From contig CAYQUX010000018.1 of the NCBI GenBank assembly GCA_964420995.1, positions 33,570 through 97,569 of the forward strand: a DNA stretch of 64,000 nucleotides. The letters are read 5' to 3'. Position numbers and translations under genes: made by a program. Each line of letters opens with the position of its first letter. Within the stretch, counting starts at the first letter, position 1. The notes beneath the pieces are model-generated. The model had not been told where the DNA came from. It saw only the letters and a list, made by a program, of their open reading frames with translations, and made no database searches. Shown piece by piece: positions 7,252 through 16,556 of the stretch. Origin of the DNA: Leptolinea sp964420995. GTDB lineage: Bacteria; Chloroflexota; Anaerolineae; Anaerolineales; Anaerolineaceae.

Positions 7252-9549
7252 ATGAAAAATAATAAGAAATCTGGAAATTCGTCCATTCGTACCAGGCAGA
7301 TGGTCATAATGCTTCTTCTGGCATTAATTCCATTGGTTGCAGTAAGTGTCATTGCCTTTATCACCAGCCAGAATGCCCTGCGCAGTCGAACTACCAATGA
7401 ACTTCAACGATTGTCAGATATCAACACATCCACAATCAATACCTGGTTAAACGAAAGAAAGCAGGATATTACTGTTTTTGCCAATGATGCCCGCGTTAAG
7501 ACCATGGAAAAAGAAAAAGTAAAAGAAGCATTGGATACGTATTATCAAAAATGGGGTCGATATGAATCCATGTCCGTGCAGCAAATGGACGGGCAAAGCC
7601 TCGCAGAATATGACAATAAACCCGTCAATGTAGCAGATAGGGCATATTTTAAGGATGCGAAAGAAGGAAAAGACGTTCTATCACAACCGGTCTTCTCCAA
7701 AGCAACGGGTAATCTGATCATGGTGATCGCGATCCCCGTGCGGGTGAATGATACGGTGGTTGGCGTGGCTATAGCCACGGTACCCATGACCTATATTTCC
7801 TCCTTAATGAGTTCATCTGCTCTTGGCGATACCGGCGAAGCTTACTTGATTAACGCTGATGGCATCCTAATTACTCCATCGCGTTATGCGGAACAATTGA
7901 TAAAAGAAGAACGCATAAAAAAAATGGCTGAACTTGAACTCAAGATTGATACCGTTGCTTCTCAACAGGTTTTAGCAGGGAATAAAGGATTATCAGAATA
8001 TACCGGGTATATGGGTCGGCAGGTTATTGGTACATATAACTGGATCCCGGAACAGAAATGGGGCATTATTGTAGAGCAATCTTCTGACGAGGCTTTCAGT
8101 GAAGTCATTCAATTAAGAAATTTGTTGTTTATTCTCGGCATTGTTGCCGCCATCCTCGTTATTCTCTTCGCCTATAACACGTCCGGTTTAATATCAAAGC
8201 CGATTATTGCCATGTCAAAAATAGCGGAAGAAATGGCATTGGGGAATATCGAACAGAAAGTAACCTATACCTCTGAAGATGAAATTGGCCGGTTGGCAGA
8301 TTCCTTCAGGAATATGATCAACTTTCAGAATCGTATGGCTGATTCTGCCGACCTACTAGCCGCCGGTGATCTGACAACTGAAGTAACCCCTCTCTCTGAA
8401 AAAGACCGACTGGGTGTTGCCTTTGAGCGTATGATCAAGAATCTTCGTGAAGCCATTGGCGATGTGGCCTCCAATGCCAGCAATTTGAATTCCGCTTCTT
8501 CGCAGCTCGCTCAGTCCTCCGATCAGGCCGGTCAGGCTACTTCGCAGATCGCCACCACCATCCAGCAGGTAGCCCGTGGTACCACACAGCAGACGGAAGC
8601 CGCCACCCACTCCGCCGCATCGGTTGAACAACTCCGCCGCGCTATTGAGAATGTCTCCAAAGGCGCCCAGGCTCAGGCCGAAGCCGTCTCCAAGATGGCC
8701 GCCCTTACCGGCTCCCTCTCTACCTCAATTACTCAGGTCGCCGGGAATGCCAACGCGGTGTCGGTAGAATCCAACAACGCCGCCGTGGCCGCCCGGGACG
8801 GTTCATCAACCGTCGAAGATACCATTCAGGGCATGGAAACCATCCGCGAAAAGGTCGGTTTCTCCGCACAGAAAGTCCAGGAGATGGGCAACCGCTCTGA
8901 TCAGATCGGCGCCATCGTGGAAACCATCGACGACATCGCCTCCCAGACCAACCTGCTGGCTCTCAACGCCGCCATTGAAGCCGCCCGTGCCGGTGAACAC
9001 GGCAAAGGTTTTGCCGTGGTAGCGGATGAGGTCCGCAAGCTGGCCGAACGTTCCAGTTCGGCCACCAAAGAGATCGGCTCCCTCATCCGTGGTATTCAGG
9101 AAACCGTGGCGGAAGCTGTCACGGCTATGAATGAGAGCGCCACCGAGGTGGAAACCGGTACCGAACGCGCCTCCCGCGCCGGCGCGGCTCTGGAAAACAT
9201 CCTCAAAGCCGCCACCGCCGTGAACGAACAGGCCCAGCTCGCCGCCAGTGCCGTCTCTCAAATGGGCAGTTTGTCCAATGAACTGGTTGCCGCGGCCGAT
9301 GACGTTTCCGCCATTGTGGAAGAGAATACCGCTGCCACCGAAGAGATGGCCGCCGGCTCCTCTGAGATCACCCAGGCGATTGATAACATTGCATCGGTCA
9401 GCGAAGAGAATTCCGCCGCCGTGGAAGAGGTTTCCGCCTCGGCCGAAGAGATGAGCGCCCAGGTGGAAGAGGTCACCGCCTCCGCGCAGTCTCTCTCCAG
9501 CATGGCCGACCTGCTCCAGCAGACAGTGGACAAATTCAAACTCAACTAG
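7252..9549 (+). CDS. Methyl-accepting chemotaxis protein, dCache sensor (copy 2)
   Basis: 765 aa paralogue of the preceding receptor with the same plan: TM1 (~18-37), dCache sensor (~40-286), TM2 (~290-312), HAMP, long cytoplasmic signalling hairpin. The sensor keeps the family frame (GDTGEAYLINADG, YNWIPEQKWGI) but differs at about half of positions from copy 1, so it should detect a different ligand. From residue 394 on, only 8 of 372 residues differ from copy 1. The gene has its own AT-rich upstream region with an AGTGAGG site before the ATG and is closed by its own terminator. It is a complete, apparently functional gene. Confidence 0.95.
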   Translation: MKNNKKSGNSSIRTRQMVIMLLLALIPLVAVSVIAFITSQNALRSRTTNELQRLSDINTSTINTWLNERKQDITVFANDARVKTMEKEKVKEALDTYYQKWGRYESMSVQQMDGQSLAEYDNKPVNVADRAYFKDAKEGKDVLSQPVFSKATGNLIMVIAIPVRVNDTVVGVAIATVPMTYISSLMSSSALGDTGEAYLINADGILITPSRYAEQLIKEERIKKMAELELKIDTVASQQVLAGNKGLSEYTGYMGRQVIGTYNWIPEQKWGIIVEQSSDEAFSEVIQLRNLLFILGIVAAILVILFAYNTSGLISKPIIAMSKIAEEMALGNIEQKVTYTSEDEIGRLADSFRNMINFQNRMADSADLLAAGDLTTEVTPLSEKDRLGVAFERMIKNLREAIGDVASNASNLNSASSQLAQSSDQAGQATSQIATTIQQVARGTTQQTEAATHSAASVEQLRRAIENVSKGAQAQAEAVSKMAALTGSLSTSITQVAGNANAVSVESNNAAVAARDGSSTVEDTIQGMETIREKVGFSAQKVQEMGNRSDQIGAIVETIDDIASQTNLLALNAAIEAARAGEHGKGFAVVADEVRKLAERSSSATKEIGSLIRGIQETVAEAVTAMNESATEVETGTERASRAGAALENILKAATAVNEQAQLAASAVSQMGSLSNELVAAADDVSAIVEENTAATEEMAAGSSEITQAIDNIASVSEENSAAVEEVSASAEEMSAQVEEVTASAQSLSSMADLLQQTVDKFKLN
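8431..9549 (+). repeat. Direct repeat, chemoreceptor signalling half, copy 2
   Basis: This is the second copy of the 1119-bp repeat described at 6007-7125. Both copies are exactly the same length and end at the stop codon; the flanking terminators are unrelated in sequence. Confidence 0.95.
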
Positions 9550-9568
9550 CGTGTTTCAGCATCAAGTA

Positions 9569-9597
9569 AAAAGACTGCCCCAAGGGGCAGTCTTTTT
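9569..9597 (+). terminator. Rho-independent terminator after chemoreceptor 2
   Basis: The strong stem AAGACTGCCCC / GGGGCAGTCTT with an AA loop is followed by a run of T. It also lies just downstream of the 3' end of the converging tRNA-Ser gene and may serve both directions. Confidence 0.9.
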
Positions 9598-9600
9598 TGC

Positions 9601-9689
9601 TGGCGGAGAGGGAGGGATTCGAACCCTCGATACCTTGCGGTATACGCGCTTTCCAAGCGCGCGCACTAGGCCAACTATGCGACCTCTCC
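9601..9689 (-). tRNA. tRNA-Ser (GGA)
   Basis: 89 nt on the minus strand, with an 88-90-nt class II structure: acceptor GGAGAGG/CCTCTCC, anticodon stem CGCGC/GCGCG with loop TTGGAAA (anticodon GGA), a long variable arm (TATACCGCAAGGTAT) and T-loop GGTTCGAATCC. The CCA end is encoded. A TAAAAT -10-like box lies ~20 nt upstream (9709-9714), with a weaker TTTGCA box before it. Confidence 0.96.
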
Positions 9690-9800
9690 AGCGTGCATTG
9701 CGACGGCTATTTTACCACAACCTGAATTTTTGCAAAGCATCTGAAGGAAACTGGAAATTTTTCCTCTGTTGCAAACAGCCGATCTAGTTTAATGCAATTT

Positions 9801-10619
9801 TCAACGCGGCTGCACCACCAGACGGGTCACGCCCAGGACGATCTCATCACCGGGTTTTATTAACACCCTCTGTTTAATTCGCGTACCGTTCACCTGAACT
9901 CCATCAGGTGAGTTGAGATCTGTAATTTGCCAGCCATCCTTCACGGGCTCAATGATGGCATGGTAGAGAGAGACTTCGCGATCGTCAAGGCGCAGGTCAG
10001 CATCTTCCTCGTTTCCAATAATGGTACGTCCTTTCAATGCATAAGACTTCCCGCCAACCGCCTCCACAAGAGAGAGGACTTTCCAGTCGGATGGCGGCTG
10101 AAAAGTCTTTGCCGTGGAGCCCAATATACCACGCAGCCAGTCAGGGATGAATCCCAAGATTTCTTCGAGAGAAGCCCAGGCTACGCCGGCAGGAGCGGCG
10201 CAGATGTAGTCCTTCTCATCAGCACTTAAAATAAAACGACCTTCAGATATATTAAATGTGTTTAGGCTCCATTGTGTATCCTGAATTCGCAGCCAGATCC
10301 CATCGAATAGCGCCCCATCCTGGCGGCGCGAGATGCTCAGGTGATGCACACCGGACTGTTCCTTAAGACTGATGGACATTCCGCTGCCCAGCGAATCGGA
10401 ATAACGTTCCGCCATCCACCGTCCTTCGCGGTCTTCGGTTGGGGTCAAATCAAAAAGATCGTGTAGCGTTGCCAGTCCTGCAGCAAGAATGGCGCTATCA
10501 GGCTGTTTGCCAGCACAGAGTGTTTCCAATGACTCTATCAATCCGTCCAACTTCTGCATACTTTCGGGTGGCATGGAGATCACTTCAGGTTTCAGGTTGA
10601 TTTTGGGGAAATTTCGCAT
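9801..10619 (-). CDS. FHA-domain protein
   Basis: 272 aa from the ATG at 10619, which has AAGGAG 7 nt upstream; a GTG three codons earlier overlaps that ribosome site. The C-terminal ~95 residues are a forkhead-associated domain (GRTIIGNEEDADLRL, VSLYHAIIE, DLNSPDGVQVNG), a module that binds phosphothreonine peptides. The usual SRxHA motif reads SLYHA, so phosphopeptide affinity may be altered. The N-terminal ~170 residues match nothing I know. It is the last gene of a leftward unit: the upstream stop codon lies 15 nt before this start, so translation is probably coupled. It is cytoplasmic, with no signal or membrane segment. No Ser/Thr kinase is encoded nearby, so the partner is unknown. Confidence 0.78.
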   Translation of the reverse strand: MRNFPKINLKPEVISMPPESMQKLDGLIESLETLCAGKQPDSAILAAGLATLHDLFDLTPTEDREGRWMAERYSDSLGSGMSISLKEQSGVHHLSISRRQDGALFDGIWLRIQDTQWSLNTFNISEGRFILSADEKDYICAAPAGVAWASLEEILGFIPDWLRGILGSTAKTFQPPSDWKVLSLVEAVGGKSYALKGRTIIGNEEDADLRLDDREVSLYHAIIEPVKDGWQITDLNSPDGVQVNGTRIKQRVLIKPGDEIVLGVTRLVVQPR

Positions 10620-10634
10620 GGTGATCACTCCTTT

Positions 10635-13600
10635 CTACCCATTCGGGTATTTTTCCACCCAATCTTTCAAGAAATTCTGACGGTTCCTGTAGAGGCGATC
10701 TTTGCGATTCATAACATACTTTCTCTCTTGATCGGAATAGGCACGATCCGAGGTCAACGCTCCGGTGGTTGCGGCGGCATACGCGCCAATGAGCGGGCCA
10801 ATAAATGGTGCCAGTACGGCGACCACCCCACCACCGTGGAATATTGCCAGAATAGACATTTGAACGGTTGTATTCGTCAACCACCAAGCCGCTTCCAGAC
10901 AATAGTAACGCTCCCAATTATTACTGAGCAACCCGTCAAGTTCGAGCACTGCCGGGTCTTTCCAATGCTGTTTCCACCAGGGGTCCAACCCGCGCGGGTC
11001 GGCGGTTGGCTCCATGCCGGAGAGAAACAGTGCTTCATAGTTGTGAATCTCGTTGGCTATGTTGAAATTATCAAACTCGATTCCGTTCATGCTGGCCATC
11101 TTTTTCACGCTATCAGGTTGACCGGGTGTGTAATGCCGGCGGCGGATCAGCCATTCGCAAATGCGGTTACGAAACTCGGAGCATACAAAATCATGTGGGA
11201 ATTTGGCTTTTTTATCACCGCGTGCGAAGGCGTTTTCGAACTCCCACCGTTCCATGATATTCCACAATGCTCCGCGTAAAAAAGGACGGAAAATCATCAT
11301 ACGTACCACACAGCTCATTTCCATTAGTGGCGCGCCTTCAAAACACGGGTTGTTCAGCTTTAGAGCACTGGAGTTCGCGAAGAGATCGGCCAGACACTTT
11401 TTAACATTTTCTTTGATATTGATCGCGGCTTTCACCGCTTCGCCGGAAATATCCCCGGTGCGGTTGGTGATACAGCACCTGACAATGAACAGGGCGTCTT
11501 CATAATTGCCCCAGTCCATACCGGAATAGACCAGGTCGGCTTGCTCGGAGCCATCTTCGCCAGTGATCACACTGGTCTCGTTCTGACCGCTGTTAGTCAA
11601 TAGGGCGGGCGCGCCGCCCGTCACGGATTCGGTGGTGATCTTTAGAACGGTGTCAGCCAGAGGTTTGTGGGTGTCGTTTCCCAGGAAGGCAAATGCCCAG
11701 GCTTCGGAAACACCCCGCTCCTTACCAGGTACCACCCACAGGCGCAGGTTGGGCAGCAGCGCCTTCAGCTCCACGTCGAGCTTTAATGGGGTGTTAAGGT
11801 ATCCGGACGGCAGTTCGCCGGTCATGATTCCTTCCACCTGCAGCACCAGCTTATCCTCGACGCGTTCTGGTTTGAACAGGATGGGTTTTAGGGATTTGAT
11901 CAGTAATGATTTTTCACCAGAGTCAGCCTCTTCGGGTGGGGCGGATTTGTAATCCCCGGCAAAATCCCCTTGCAGGACTCCCTGGAGCGTCCACCAGGCG
12001 GGATCTGCCTGTGGGGTGTAATCCAAATTGCGCGGTTCAGGTCGGTCGGAGCGGCAGCAACCGATTACCACTTTCAACTGGTCGTCGGAATCAGCGATTA
12101 ACTGGTTTTTCTTCAGGTCCAATCCTTTGACAAAGCGAAACGAGCTGGTCAAATCGGAGAACAACTCCAACTGCGGGCGCAGTTTATAGCCCAGCCTTGT
12201 CTGGTAAACTTCATTATTGCGGTCTCTGACCGTGATCTTAACCTGAATGATGCCGTTCAATTCCTGCAGGTGTGGGCCAAAAAACTGATCGAGGTCAATA
12301 TCATCTTTCAGCGTCACTTTCAAGGTGTACTGGTGACTGGCGTGCTGATAAATATCGTTTACCTGCAGCACAGGTGGGTCAAATTCAAGTGAATTGGCAT
12401 CCAGCTCATATTCGAACGGGGGGTCAACCGGAACACCGTCTTTTTTCGGTTCATGGAAATAGGCTATGATCTCGGAAAAATCCCAGGCGGGAGCAGATAG
12501 GTTTTTATTAAAATGTACATCAGCCTGCTTTTTGCCCTGTACCCAGGCGCCCAGCATAAGTTCTTTTTCCAACCCGATCGCAAGGTTTCTATCCAGCACC
12601 TGGTTTCCGCTGGAGTATCGAGCACGCAGGATGGGATCACCGGGCGCACCCGGCATTGATGCAAGCCTTAAGGGAATCACCAGAGCCCCTTCGAACACAA
12701 AGGGCGGGTTTGATTCGGGCGGGGCGGAGCGCATCTCCACATTCGCGGAGTTCGGTCCAATGAGCGCAATGTCGATCAACCTTGCCAGGTTGTCTGGTGT
12801 GCTATCGGCGTCCGGAAGCGGGGTGGCGGTCAAGCGCGCCCAGGCATAAATTTCTTTACCATCCGCTGGCAGATTTGTCTTCTGGGGGTCCCTCCATTCC
12901 AATTCCAACTTATACACCGGGACAATCTTGACATTCACCAGGGTGGAAACCTTTGTTTTATCAGCTAATGCAATGATTTCAACAGGTATGGTCTCGCATA
13001 CGGTGGGTTTGGGTATGCTGAAATTACAGACCAGGCGGCCAAAACCCGTGGTTGACGACCCTGTCAATCCGCCGGGAGTTGCGGGAATATGGATATTTAT
13101 AGAAGCGTTGCTCGCCAGTGAAACGCTGCCATTTGCCGCAATACGCCATACCTGAACTGTCAATGCCTGGGTTTCCTTTGGCTTGACTTCGATATATCTG
13201 CGGCTAACACTCATGGCATATCTGGTTGGAGGTGGTTCCTTTGCTTTCTTACCGCTACCTTTCATCAACGCAGCGCCGACCGCAGCCGTCGCCAATCCGG
13301 CAGCTATCACGGCAGTCAAACCGCCCACCAGAACCGGGCTGGGTTCGAATTCAGTAGCTTTTATGGAAACTTTAACAATGCCAGATTTTTTGTCCAGAGG
13401 GCAAATATATTGATAGGAAACTACGGCAGCACTTCCATTCCAGGTCATTGACCTGCCGCTTTCCTCCCCGTTATAAAACCATTTTCCATCTTTTGGTTCC
13501 ACCTTGTCGCCAGCCTCGTTTGTAACGACAACATTGGGGGAAAATTTCTGACCTGGTTTCAAGTCATCGGGTAGAGTGATTTTGGCTTTACAGGCACCAA

Positions 13601-14516
13601 TGGCGGAAATGTTGAGTTTCACGCTTTTGGTTTGTTTCTCGCCCGGGCAGATATATCGGTATTCCACCAAACCTGCCTTGCCGTCCCAGGTCATGGTTTT
13701 GCCGCTGGTTTTACCGTTGTAGTACCAGGCTTCTTTTTTGGGTGTTACCAGGTCACCGTCGTTATCCACCACGGTTACCTGCGGTGTGAACTTCTCCCCG
13801 GGTTTCATGTTATCAGGTAATTCCAATGTGGCGGTACAGCCTGATTTCTCCCACTTGTATGTATATACCGCCTTGACGGTCACGATATCAATCTGGCATT
13901 GGAGAGTAATACTGCGTTGCTCGCCTTCCTTTTTACCTGATTCCAATTCAAGGACAGCGCTGGTTTCCTTCTGCCTGTTCAATTCTTTTCCACTGAAATC
14001 CAGGTCCACCTGGGAAAATGAGATGCTCCCCTTTTTTTGACTATCCAGTGTATAACCGTTGACCGTCCCACGAAAAAAACTGGCTCCCGTTATATTGCCA
14101 TTCACAGACAGGGTGTAGGGGTATTTTTCTCCGGGAATAATACTTGACGGGATGTCACCACCCGGCCATATCCAGGAACAAGTGCCCATCAATTTGCTTG
14201 ATATTGAACGCGGACTATTTGGAGTGAATTGGATATTGTATTCAGTATAGGTGGCTCCAAGACTGGAAGAATTTATGAACGGTTCGTATTCTGATTCAAG
14301 GCCGTGGAAGTTTGGTCCCTCCCAGGAGTCTGATTCATCGATGCTTTTCAGGTTCCACATGCCGTCGGAATTTGTGCTTTGAGGTGGATGCGCAGGTGGT
14401 GTGGCTGCCTGGACATTCAGCGCGGGAAACGTGATGGCCACGATGACGGCGGCCAGGAGTACCAAACCGCACCATCTGCTGCTGAAACGGGTTACTCGGT
14501 TGCGGAAGGGAATCAT
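10635..14516 (-). CDS. Large membrane/extracellular protein with tandem Ig-like repeats, unknown function
   Basis: 1293 aa. I chose the ATG at 14516 because AAGGAG lies upstream; the open frame extends 51 codons further but would overlap the preceding gene. A signal peptide (core LVLLAAVIVAIT) is likely cleaved after VQA. Two ~82-residue repeats follow at about residues 222-385, each with C-x-A(x)-x-LPD.(L/M)KPG(E/Q)KF, a WYYNG or WFYNG strand, MTW(D/N)G and YICP; they look like Ig-type folds. A hydrophobic stretch at ~390-417 is a probable transmembrane helix, followed by KGSGKK. Beyond it come several more beta-rich segments and a C-terminal helical region with another hydrophobic stretch near 1215-1250. 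No enzyme motif is visible. It lies between a zinc-ribbon protein and an FHA protein in one operon. Confidence 0.7.
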   Translation of the reverse strand: MIPFRNRVTRFSSRWCGLVLLAAVIVAITFPALNVQAATPPAHPPQSTNSDGMWNLKSIDESDSWEGPNFHGLESEYEPFINSSSLGATYTEYNIQFTPNSPRSISSKLMGTCSWIWPGGDIPSSIIPGEKYPYTLSVNGNITGASFFRGTVNGYTLDSQKKGSISFSQVDLDFSGKELNRQKETSAVLELESGKKEGEQRSITLQCQIDIVTVKAVYTYKWEKSGCTATLELPDNMKPGEKFTPQVTVVDNDGDLVTPKKEAWYYNGKTSGKTMTWDGKAGLVEYRYICPGEKQTKSVKLNISAIGACKAKITLPDDLKPGQKFSPNVVVTNEAGDKVEPKDGKWFYNGEESGRSMTWNGSAAVVSYQYICPLDKKSGIVKVSIKATEFEPSPVLVGGLTAVIAAGLATAAVGAALMKGSGKKAKEPPPTRYAMSVSRRYIEVKPKETQALTVQVWRIAANGSVSLASNASINIHIPATPGGLTGSSTTGFGRLVCNFSIPKPTVCETIPVEIIALADKTKVSTLVNVKIVPVYKLELEWRDPQKTNLPADGKEIYAWARLTATPLPDADSTPDNLARLIDIALIGPNSANVEMRSAPPESNPPFVFEGALVIPLRLASMPGAPGDPILRARYSSGNQVLDRNLAIGLEKELMLGAWVQGKKQADVHFNKNLSAPAWDFSEIIAYFHEPKKDGVPVDPPFEYELDANSLEFDPPVLQVNDIYQHASHQYTLKVTLKDDIDLDQFFGPHLQELNGIIQVKITVRDRNNEVYQTRLGYKLRPQLELFSDLTSSFRFVKGLDLKKNQLIADSDDQLKVVIGCCRSDRPEPRNLDYTPQADPAWWTLQGVLQGDFAGDYKSAPPEEADSGEKSLLIKSLKPILFKPERVEDKLVLQVEGIMTGELPSGYLNTPLKLDVELKALLPNLRLWVVPGKERGVSEAWAFAFLGNDTHKPLADTVLKITTESVTGGAPALLTNSGQNETSVITGEDGSEQADLVYSGMDWGNYEDALFIVRCCITNRTGDISGEAVKAAINIKENVKKCLADLFANSSALKLNNPCFEGAPLMEMSCVVRMMIFRPFLRGALWNIMERWEFENAFARGDKKAKFPHDFVCSEFRNRICEWLIRRRHYTPGQPDSVKKMASMNGIEFDNFNIANEIHNYEALFLSGMEPTADPRGLDPWWKQHWKDPAVLELDGLLSNNWERYYCLEAAWWLTNTTVQMSILAIFHGGGVVAVLAPFIGPLIGAYAAATTGALTSDRAYSDQERKYVMNRKDRLYRNRQNFLKDWVEKYPNG

Positions 14517-14526
14517 GTCATTCTCC

Positions 14527-15513
14527 TTATGGCAGTTCCGCGGAAAAATCGTCAAAGTAAGCCTGCATGTACACACCGTCCGGTCCCGCTTGCTGGCGGG
14601 AAGCCGCGAATAAACAGATATCTCCGCTGGCCTGATCTGAAACGGTGATGATTTCCTGGCCGACTTCATTGACCACCAGCTGGATGCGCCCGTCCATGCA
14701 TGCCACTTCGATATTCATCATGCCATCAGGGGCAGGCTGGTACGCGATCAGCGGCTTGAAGATGGGCTTGGTCAATTCGAAATACTCGCCGTTTTCAAAT
14801 TGGTCGACGGCATAAAATCCTTCCTTGAAGGAGATACGGTAAAAGTTCTTATTGTCCTTCAGGTGGCAAATCACACCAAAGGAGCCGTCCCCGGTCTGTC
14901 CGCTGGCTCTGAAACGCACCACGACGTCGGAGACAGGCACAGCAAAACCATGCGGCGGGTAGGATACGACAGTTTCATCTGGAATACGCAGCACCAGATT
15001 ATAGGTTCCATCGGGTGTGTATCCCATGCTGTAATTCTCATTCGTTATCTTTTTCCAGCCGCCGTCCGGATTGGAGAAATCATCGGCGAAGGATCTGGCA
15101 GCGGGCTGTTTTGTTTTACCGGTAGTCGGTTTGAGCGTCTTTTCAGGCGGTGAAGTGGGTGTGACGCCTGCGTCTTCTTCCGGCGGAGGCAGGGACGTGG
15201 ATTGTTCCACAGAAGGCGGTTGTTCCTGGATGGCTGTTGTCTCGTCAGGGAGAGGGTTTGTGCCGCTCAGAAGGTAAAAAGCCAGACCGGCCACCGACAG
15301 GCAGGAACACAGCCCGCCACCCAGAATACCGAGCAGCCCAATCCAGTAACGCGTGCTGCGTTTCGCGGTTGACCCGACAGGCGCGGGTGCGGTCATATCC
15401 TCTTGGAAGAGGACAACATTTGGCGTGGGAGCGCCGCAGTGCGGGCAAAGCAGCGTCCCAGGCGGGATTGGGGCTTTGCATTTTTCACATTGCGAAGGTG
15501 AAATGGATTCCAT
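14527..15513 (-). CDS. Zinc-ribbon membrane protein with extracellular LamG/jelly-roll-like domain
   Basis: 328 aa. The N-terminus is a cytoplasmic zinc ribbon (CEKCKAPIPPGTLLCPHC, two CxxC pairs 12 residues apart), then a polar linker, one transmembrane helix (~56-85), an acidic Pro/Thr linker (~88-140) and a C-terminal concanavalin-like jelly roll (SFADDFSNPDGGWKK, ICHLKDNKNFYRISF, YFDDFSAELP). The same fold type occurs in the lipoprotein at 23891-24694. The arrangement resembles bacterial zinc-ribbon membrane proteins that present a sensing or binding domain outside the cell. It is the first gene of a three-gene leftward unit, 10 nt before the 1293-aa protein. Its ligand is unknown. Confidence 0.74.
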   Translation of the reverse strand: MESISPSQCEKCKAPIPPGTLLCPHCGAPTPNVVLFQEDMTAPAPVGSTAKRSTRYWIGLLGILGGGLCSCLSVAGLAFYLLSGTNPLPDETTAIQEQPPSVEQSTSLPPPEEDAGVTPTSPPEKTLKPTTGKTKQPAARSFADDFSNPDGGWKKITNENYSMGYTPDGTYNLVLRIPDETVVSYPPHGFAVPVSDVVVRFRASGQTGDGSFGVICHLKDNKNFYRISFKEGFYAVDQFENGEYFELTKPIFKPLIAYQPAPDGMMNIEVACMDGRIQLVVNEVGQEIITVSDQASGDICLFAASRQQAGPDGVYMQAYFDDFSAELP

Positions 15514-15749
15514 GTTTTCCCCTGTAACTTGTCTAAGAAACGGTTTTATGCGGCTAAAGGCAGTGCTCTGAAACTATCTCTGATTGCTCTTGTATGCCAC
15601 AATTCCACGTCCAAAATATTCCCCACAATTCCACCCCGAAAGGGTTCTGGTAGTTTCTGACAAAAATAATTTTAGCATTTTTCCCTGTTTCTGTTTCTGT
15701 CAAGGTGTATTTTTGTGGATTTCGCATGGAATTCGGGGCCAAAAAATTC

Positions 15750-15778
15750 TTGTCATTTCCTGAAATGTGCCGTATAAT
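15750..15778 (+). promoter_or_regulatory. Sigma-70-type promoter of tRNA-Val
   Basis: TTGTCA (15750-15755), a 17-nt spacer and TATAAT (15773-15778) stand 15 nt before the tRNA-Val 5' end. Nothing else is seen in the ~280 nt between 15514 and the tRNA. Confidence 0.88.
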
Positions 15779-15793
15779 ATCGCAGCCCGCAAT

Positions 15794-15870
15794 GGGCGGA
15801 TAGCTCAGTTGGTTAGAGCACACGGTTGACATCCGTGAGGTCGTAGGTTCGAGCCCTATTCCGCCCACCA
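15794..15870 (+). tRNA. tRNA-Val (GAC)
   Basis: 77 nt. Acceptor GGGCGGA/TCCGCCC, D-arm AGCTCAGTTGGTTAGAGC, anticodon stem CACGG/CCGTG with loop TTGACAT (GAC), T-arm with GGTTCGAGCC, and encoded CCA. A consensus promoter precedes it and a terminator follows 8 nt later. Confidence 0.97.
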
Positions 15871-15877
15871 GTTTCTC

Positions 15878-15904
15878 AAGACCACCATTGGTGGTCTTTT
15901 TTTT
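15878..15904 (+). terminator. Rho-independent terminator of tRNA-Val
   Basis: The 9-bp stem AAGACCACC / GGTGGTCTT with a 3-nt loop runs into eight or more T. It is correctly placed to end the tRNA-Val transcript. Confidence 0.92.
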
Positions 15905-15992
15905 ATATTTCTTTTCGTTATTTTGATTGCAGGTAATCTCTGGCAGATATCTTGCAATAATTCTGATCAAATAAAAATAATTCATTCGACAT

Positions 15993-16556
15993 ATGAAAAA
16001 AATCTTCATTCTCTCCGTTTTGATTTTCATCTCAATTGCCTGCCTGGCAGCGCCCACGCAGAACGACAATCCCGTTGAAACGGTGGTTGTGGCCGAATTA
16101 ACCTACCAGGCGTCACGCGACAAACCCACGGAAGCGCCCATCCTGCCGCCTCTGCCCAGCCTGCCCCCGCCGTCTGTTGGCATTCCCACCCGCATGTTCA
16201 CGCCGACTGACGTCCCAACGATGACTCCCTTCACCGTAGCTCCCCTGCCAACCAAAACCCCTACGCCGGTGAAAGTCACCGAAAAATCCATCAAATACAC
16301 CATTACCGGCAGCGCGGAATCAATTGAGATCGTCTACGTGAAACCGGACGGCAATGTGGAAACCAAAGTAATCACACCCCCGTTTGAGATTACCCAGGTT
16401 TTCAAATTGGGCGCGCCGCTTTCACTGTTTGGCAAAGCAATCAGTGATGAAGGTTCGGTGACTTGCAAGATCGAATCCCCGGAAAAGACCATTATCGAGA
16501 CCACAGCGCGGGGTTTAAATAAGAACGCCTTCTGCTCGGACAAAATAGTGGAATAA
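15993..16556 (+). CDS. Short lipoprotein, unknown function
   Basis: 187 aa. The N-terminal 18 residues form a lipoprotein signal (ISIAC), so the mature protein starts at Cys18. Residues ~45-95 are a Pro/Thr spacer (a run of PLPSLPPPS, then PTKTPTPVK), and the C-terminal ~95 residues form a small beta-rich domain (VTEKSIKYTITGSAESIEIVY, split here only as a strand guide) with two Cys that could pair. No family is recognised. It lies 146 nt before the alpha-2-macroglobulin gene on the same strand; no terminator is visible between them, so cotranscription is possible. The ribosome site is weak, which lowers certainty on the start. Confidence 0.65.
   Translation: MKKIFILSVLIFISIACLAAPTQNDNPVETVVVAELTYQASRDKPTEAPILPPLPSLPPPSVGIPTRMFTPTDVPTMTPFTVAPLPTKTPTPVKVTEKSIKYTITGSAESIEIVYVKPDGNVETKVITPPFEITQVFKLGAPLSLFGKAISDEGSVTCKIESPEKTIIETTARGLNKNAFCSDKIVE

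Noticed and set aside
9551..9787. 78-aa plus-strand open frame over tRNA-Ser (GGIRTLDT pattern)
   Set aside because: Antisense of tRNA-Ser; not a real protein.
15554..16069. 171-aa minus-strand open frame containing GIGLEPTTSRMSTVCSNQLSYPP-like text
   Set aside because: This is the classic false protein from the reverse strand of a tRNA gene (here tRNA-Val) and overlaps its terminator.
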